A DNA stretch of 25,537 nucleotides, from positions 1-25,537 of the IMG/VR virus record IMGVR_UViG_3300009103_000140; one strand, written 5' to 3'. Below the pieces are notes generated by a model, which was given only the letters and a program-made list of their open reading frames with translations, did not search any database and was not told the origin of the DNA. This stretch comes from a virus. Shown here piece after piece: positions 23,401 through 25,537 of the stretch (position 1 is its first letter; each line of letters opens with the position of its first letter). A program made the translations under genes and the position numbers.

Positions 23401-25537
23401 TGGCAGTTCACCAGACTCTTCTGACAAAGTGGATCAACGAGAACTCACCCCAAAAAATTCCTCACCAACCCTGGCAGACACAGGCTAGAAACTGGGTTCA
23501 GTTGCGAACTTCCGATCAAGGTGTTGATACGTCTGGTTCACTTGAGAACATCAGGGGTAATGATTATCGGTCTGAGTGGGCCAATATGATTCAGCTTCTC
23601 AAGTCTGCTGGCGTGGGAGGTATTGATGGACAAAAACTTTCCATCGATGCACTCCTAGACCCCAAGTTGGTTGACGCACTTCGTCCAACTGTTCCCGTCT
23701 TCCGCAAAATTCCGAAGGCGACGGTCGAAGTAGGTACCTTGCTTACGGATACGGGTCGTTCAGCTAGGATGCTGTTTGACTTAGCCCAGTCTGTTGGTGA
23801 CAAGTTGTCGGAGAGGGAGTATCTGGCAACTCTTACAGGTCCGATGTCGGCTTCAGCGAAGGGCAAGCCAACCCCGTGGGAGGAGTTGGTCCGTGCGATT
23901 ACTGGTCGCTCCGATAAATTGTCGCGGATTGTTAGTGCAAGAGTTAATGCACCATTCGCAGTAGCTGGAACATATGAGGGTGCTGTTGCACCTAACTTGC
24001 GAATACCACTTGGTCAGATTCTGGGCGCAGGTGTAGTTCTTACCGATGAGCAGATTGAAATTTTCAATGCGATTGCTGGTGAGCATTTGTCGCAGGCAGC
24101 AATGGCGGCTAGCCATGTAAGGCTTTTGAATGATGGTGAAGCTGTTCCGGAGGGATCGACAAAGGGTTACTCAGTTTTCCTGAATGGTGAGATCGAGATG
24201 ACTGAAGATCTTCTAAGGTCTTTAGATCAAGCATTGCCAGAAGGACATTCTCTTAGTGGATATGAAGTTCCTGGTGGATATGTCTTAGATGTTAATCCAC
24301 GCTGGGATGATGATGGTCCGCTGGGAATTTCTCAGGATGAAATAGACGCTGCAATTGTTTCTTCTGGATTTGACAAGCTTGGCATTCCTGTTGGAGTTAA
24401 GAGACATGCCTATCGGAGTGTGTATACTGAGAATACTGATTACTCTGTAATCAAAGATCGGTTTACAAGGGGGATTTTTGAAGATGTCATCGAAGAACTA
24501 CAAAGACTTGGAGTCGGAGAAGAGCAAGCTTCTGCCGCAGCCGTCGCAACGCGAGCAACAGGAGGCGAAACAGGATTTGATTTACTCGGGAAAGTTTCGG
24601 CTGTCACCAGAGGCAGAGCGAAAACTGTCCTCAAGCGTTACGGGAGGCGCCTTCGTAATCTCGCCCACGCCGAGGGTGCGATCCAGGGAATCGCGAGAGA
24701 CGTAGAGAAACGTCAGCAAGTTTATCTTGAGAAAGCTTCAAAGAGGTTAATCAAGGCAGGCCACCTAGATGCTAGGCGTGTCCAAACGTCTTCTTTTCGT
24801 TCAGCAAGAGATGTTCGGTTGGGACTGCCTGCGCGCAGAACTATTTCAGATCAGCCAATTGATCCTGTTGCTTCCAAAACATCTGAAACTTTCCCTGGCA
24901 CAGGTGAGGGGAGAGGTTTTCTCTCCCAACTTCCACCACATCTAAGAGACAAGACTACCGGTTACCCTCTATCCACTAAAGATACTGGTCGCTCTGCTGT
25001 TCGTCGTGGTGATGTTGGAGTGCCAGATTCCTTTAACCAAGTTTTGATTGTTCATGGTCCCTGGGCAGAAAGAATTCTTAGTGGTGAGAAGACCGTTGAG
25101 ACTTCTGGTCAATCCCTTAAGGCTGATGGGGCTGCGCCCGGATGGGTTTTACTTCGTGATGACAGTGGTAGAGCCGATGGTGCTGCGAAGCTTGGTAAGC
25201 GAATACTCTACAATACTGAAGAAGAGTTCTTGGAAGACCAAGACAAACATTTGGTTACTAAGGGTGATGAGTTCTATTTTGGTAACCGTGTTCGTACATA
25301 TGGATATCCAATTGAAGATGTTATTCGCTTTGATGAGTCGGTAGATATTCCTCCGCTTGGTAGGGATCAGAGAAGAATAAAGCCTCTCGGCAAGCCTATT
25401 GGTAACCCTCTCTCTACTGAAGGCACTGGTCGCGCTGCTGTTAGGCGTGAGCTAATTGGTATTACACCAGATGATGTTTCTGGAATATCCGATACGACAT
25501 TCTTTCATGGTACTGATGCTACTGACTTGACCACTAT
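17481..25537 (+). CDS. Giant polyvalent ejected protein: lytic transglycosylase plus multiple effector-like domains (3' truncated by window)
   Basis: One frame stays open from ATG 17481 to the window edge, at least 2685 codons. Visible modules: SLT lytic transglycosylase at residues 48-160 (catalytic Glu63 in MEQESNF, GLFQL at 86-90, YNAGPG at 135-140); a small YELILPDGSF module at 212-242; Gly-rich hydrophobic helices around 341-470; a GemA-like helical segment at 628-677; WVVRD-type repeats near 846-1000; a metallopeptidase-like domain with HELIH at 1272-1276 and EE at 1359-1360; a WYAGGQW module at 1557-1577; a probable helix-hairpin-helix/DNA-glycosylase-like domain at about 1835-2010; an ASCH-like domain at about 2519-2640; and FFHGT at the edge, as in ADP-ribosyltransferase-like folds. 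TGR-[AS]-A-[LV]-RR linkers precede several modules. The SLT part should cut peptidoglycan during DNA entry, as in T7 gp16; the rest probably acts in the host or virion. Activities beyond SLT are inferred. Confidence 0.8.
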   Translation, partial: MAGRYTSSELEGFLSSATDLYGNPLSSGSISGANREDLLRYLEEESRKRGINPALAASMMEQESNFDPSIASRVNEDREGEYRAAGLFQLAPETARELGVSNPLDVRESIRGGLTYIDRLLTKYGDDPILAVAAYNAGPGAVDKYGGIPPYQETEDYVRRVTGSFEDSQGNTINRYEENMRRFGVPLPGEEEAPVDEVARAEPVEEEAEDTYELILPDGSFMNVPIGIDKEEARESAREAYPMAFRGELSEEEESNMLDAGLSALYRSVYGIPIGASYVGALFGDDQEAFDLTSERLHGISKTAHGFAPGLTTLDDVSRAYEDEGVLDAAAKFIEFSGEKIGESLGFMLPSIVSGAALGWLGALAGSVIAPGVGTVVGGLTGRALGAVVGRTMGFLGTQVFNYLSMNIERGVENGQVSVDDYNLINQTMAAGTQAGLDGLLVLMAGGKVALGVGTEIATTAGRQAITRGGAQGLSKGGIEAVRNSFAQTMAGLEALSPVKRMGAVMLEESVAELGQQAIERGAAGLEVSPASKEARDEYLEVLLSTIGPSFAFGGIGGVSAKWSQTKQKRAEEGLVKSYEDRALVVNNQVKSAEEAEANELERVAGEAAEAGRIPLEASLLAAPTAADIHTIAKDRNINSEDAGFHQFSRRTVGKEHLDDMNAAELKQVYDKLASMPVQDARISFSVANNQDAIDVASRIRSNSSKKSGAIPLSDTDSQIRTAIQQTGKLNFKNVDKKVVDETVAAYRRAMVNLRLVEKKDGKLRLVRTRPTTSSALTEVEYDKVVDFINLEGRFPNPEEFGSITGIRNEEFYELAIQDAVNRNDIKLDKDGYVPVEPTSQREERFFLRVNGVTEDKSYRTEAQANEARGERIRSFEESAAARTREELAARGRGILPSRLTAPAEELAPSVEVVSADTPLLSSPKADLVTEYEYSVEESPQWVVRDDTAGSEPVGNYDNEEQARKKAKQLGDQKSWVVRDSNGVVVNTSGSRAESDAYIKQQSELAGGIARDTYRNRREGEGPYPTGRERVSGPELGDPRPGMLPRLRKEATWEERGLTQEEKKKARDKSNAIARSIHKGSRIAYERAKNKKRRELLAGREAVQRNYTYEREDGFVVNETTVTESGRRSKPATRAFFSGTDPSEAETQRQSYEASRVGGESFGGDLIEAGVTAENIRQLRDDPKGFAERLKPDGTNAPPAQEELLDRLAKAIEKELAGRNLRGIGVKIVRGMKGAEAGFNSVTRTISLSLDPGMENLSDKEILEELGRRTDHELIHSHRKSGLISPGEWKLFVRYARKVPIKASALKRINDRRLENGLDPKPVSTTYYDLALDAYAGFDSEGNPRQGEVEGWFDDDYNEEAVAFMRQDFANDPAAITGKPAALFRRTASVIGKLRNALNGAGYKSDSEVFEVLWGKEMGNRLAADKMLDIWWLKRRNQPEYRDLVQYIVLAQEAGELGAAERAGALNQEGLARLELIRSRIGDAVLDPVAESKLRKYTDLFSKRKRIPVRYTDAPPEEDVEEGVVVEDQGTGRAALRREDLVQDDGVQSRARTGGEYGPNGDWYAGGQWIATTELPKRERSKIERSASKKEQVEFFEGGVEIDPGRIPIVARGGGTWLKPDGRLNYDFIERQGWSDQKIAEAESMSEAYLRGERFVGAVEHPILASFQDASRMILAGMSVPGAMLDKFSPDVRDRLERLAPQELGVPITEGTGRAALRRDITPEIQEAARQETSRGADAVADRMDAILPEAERLTDGSSTYTAGQPDGVPWTDLSQTELNERGAGIRDVGELREALVDIWQETLNRVSIAARDAVEETGASFSLLPEEVDAAFRLPLSAQLWYELGGETFGQNLPPLDNRTMGLFFDLIGATSARTEPRDNMYRAISVLSQVLREVPVDVDLAMTGPVGKALSRDGVDVTNLDGNKTGQFSGTLMLTSGMPVPVPFPVNDVWVGRIYDVTEKQLADNPSLHEVMAVHQTLLTKWINENSPQKIPHQPWQTQARNWVQLRTSDQGVDTSGSLENIRGNDYRSEWANMIQLLKSAGVGGIDGQKLSIDALLDPKLVDALRPTVPVFRKIPKATVEVGTLLTDTGRSARMLFDLAQSVGDKLSEREYLATLTGPMSASAKGKPTPWEELVRAITGRSDKLSRIVSARVNAPFAVAGTYEGAVAPNLRIPLGQILGAGVVLTDEQIEIFNAIAGEHLSQAAMAASHVRLLNDGEAVPEGSTKGYSVFLNGEIEMTEDLLRSLDQALPEGHSLSGYEVPGGYVLDVNPRWDDDGPLGISQDEIDAAIVSSGFDKLGIPVGVKRHAYRSVYTENTDYSVIKDRFTRGIFEDVIEELQRLGVGEEQASAAAVATRATGGETGFDLLGKVSAVTRGRAKTVLKRYGRRLRNLAHAEGAIQGIARDVEKRQQVYLEKASKRLIKAGHLDARRVQTSSFRSARDVRLGLPARRTISDQPIDPVASKTSETFPGTGEGRGFLSQLPPHLRDKTTGYPLSTKDTGRSAVRRGDVGVPDSFNQVLIVHGPWAERILSGEKTVETSGQSLKADGAAPGWVLLRDDSGRADGAAKLGKRILYNTEEEFLEDQDKHLVTKGDEFYFGNRVRTYGYPIEDVIRFDESVDIPPLGRDQRRIKPLGKPIGNPLSTEGTGRAAVRRELIGITPDDVSGISDTTFFHGTDATDLTT
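20559..20578 (+). other. Canonical G-quadruplex motif in the giant gene
   Basis: The run GGGAGGGAGAGGGTTTCGGG fits four G3 tracts with loops of 1, 3 and 4 bases on the coding strand. The 13-mer GGGAGGGAGAGGG also occurs at 20533-20545, and a 7-bp inverted repeat (ATCCCCG / CGGGGAT, 20593-20608) follows. The encoded peptide is a Gly/Pro/Arg/Glu linker near residues 1027-1034. Confidence 0.6.
21815..21831. other. 17-base perfect palindrome (8-bp arms, 1-base centre)
   Basis: CCAGTACA and TGTACTGG flank a single T inside the giant gene. It shares the GTACATTGTAC core with the palindrome at 3181-3201. Confidence 0.45.
22068..22094 (+). repeat. TGR-A-A-L-RR linker, copy 1 of the giant gene
   Basis: This encodes GTGRAALRR at residues 1530-1538, right before the WYAGGQW module. 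Its first 17 bases (GGCACTGGTCGCGCTGC) are identical to copies 2 and 4. Confidence 0.85.
22611..22637 (+). repeat. TGR-A-A-L-RR linker, copy 2 of the giant gene
   Basis: This encodes GTGRAALRR at residues 1711-1719, preceded by VPITE. It comes before the region that leads into the probable helix-hairpin-helix domain. Confidence 0.85.
24981..25007 (+). repeat. TGR-S-A-V-RR linker, copy 3 of the giant gene
   Basis: This encodes DTGRSAVRR at residues 2501-2509, preceded by TGYPLSTK. It comes directly before the ASCH-like domain and is the most diverged copy in bases. Confidence 0.82.
25422..25448 (+). repeat. TGR-A-A-V-RR linker, copy 4 of the giant gene
   Basis: This encodes GTGRAAVRR at residues 2648-2656, preceded by IGNPLSTE, close to the lead-in of copy 3. 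It comes directly before the FFHGT segment at the window edge. Confidence 0.85.

Noticed and set aside
23748-23774. A fifth TGR linker (DTGRSARML)
   Set aside because: It shares DTGRSA but lacks the RR end and lies within a continuous segment, so I did not count it with the four linkers.
1-25537. Promoters, rho-independent terminators or tRNA genes between genes
   Set aside because: Intergenic gaps are at most about 20 bases. I found no stem followed by a T run, no convincing -35/-10 pair and no cloverleaf; phage-specific promoters could be missed by eye.

Overview
The window is a compact late (virion) region of a tailed double-stranded DNA phage. It looks podovirus-like, of the kind common in marine metagenomes. 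All supported genes lie on the + strand with gaps of 0 to about 20 bases or short overlaps. I saw no tRNA, insertion sequence, CRISPR array, terminase, portal, capsid, replication, integrase or lysis-cassette gene. Host and lifestyle cannot be read from this segment; the phage type is inferred from gene families and order, not from a database search.

Layout. (1) 1-2922 holds head-tail connector genes: the 3' end of an unknown gene, a P22 gp4-like adaptor, a zinc-ribbon protein with a beta-sandwich extension, a small basic protein, and an SU10-type adaptor. (2) 2932-11732 holds tail and fibre genes: a 960-aa modular fibre, an 817-aa P22 gp10-like tail accessory or stabilisation protein, a 1019-aa fibre with internal duplications and a compositionally distinct C-terminus, and a 131-aa beta-sandwich protein. 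(3) 11725-17472 holds candidate internal or ejected virion proteins: 841 aa (Gly/Ala/Pro-rich with a conserved C-terminus), 150 aa (possibly acetyltransferase-like), 338 aa and 571 aa. (4) 17481 to the window end is one uninterrupted reading frame of at least 2685 codons.

The last gene is the most interesting. It begins with a canonical lytic transglycosylase (SLT) domain followed by Gly-rich hydrophobic segments, as expected of a T7 gp16-like ejected protein that opens the cell wall. It then continues as a string of modules: a GemA-like helical segment, tandem WVVRD repeats, an HELIH metallopeptidase-like domain, a WYxGG module, a probable helix-hairpin-helix/DNA-glycosylase-like domain, an ASCH-like domain, and the start of what may be an ADP-ribosyltransferase-like domain where the window stops. 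Four copies of a linker of the form TGR-[AS]-A-[LV]-RR sit just before successive modules, and three of them share an identical 17-nt core. This suggests domain shuffling or maturation at defined joints. The whole is best read as a polyvalent effector delivered with the DNA.

Other themes are a small beta-domain resembling the phage version of the E1 'FCCH' domain, reused in three different virion genes; several repeat arrays in the fibres; a canonical G-quadruplex motif in the giant gene; and three copies of the palindromic 11-mer GTACATTGTAC.
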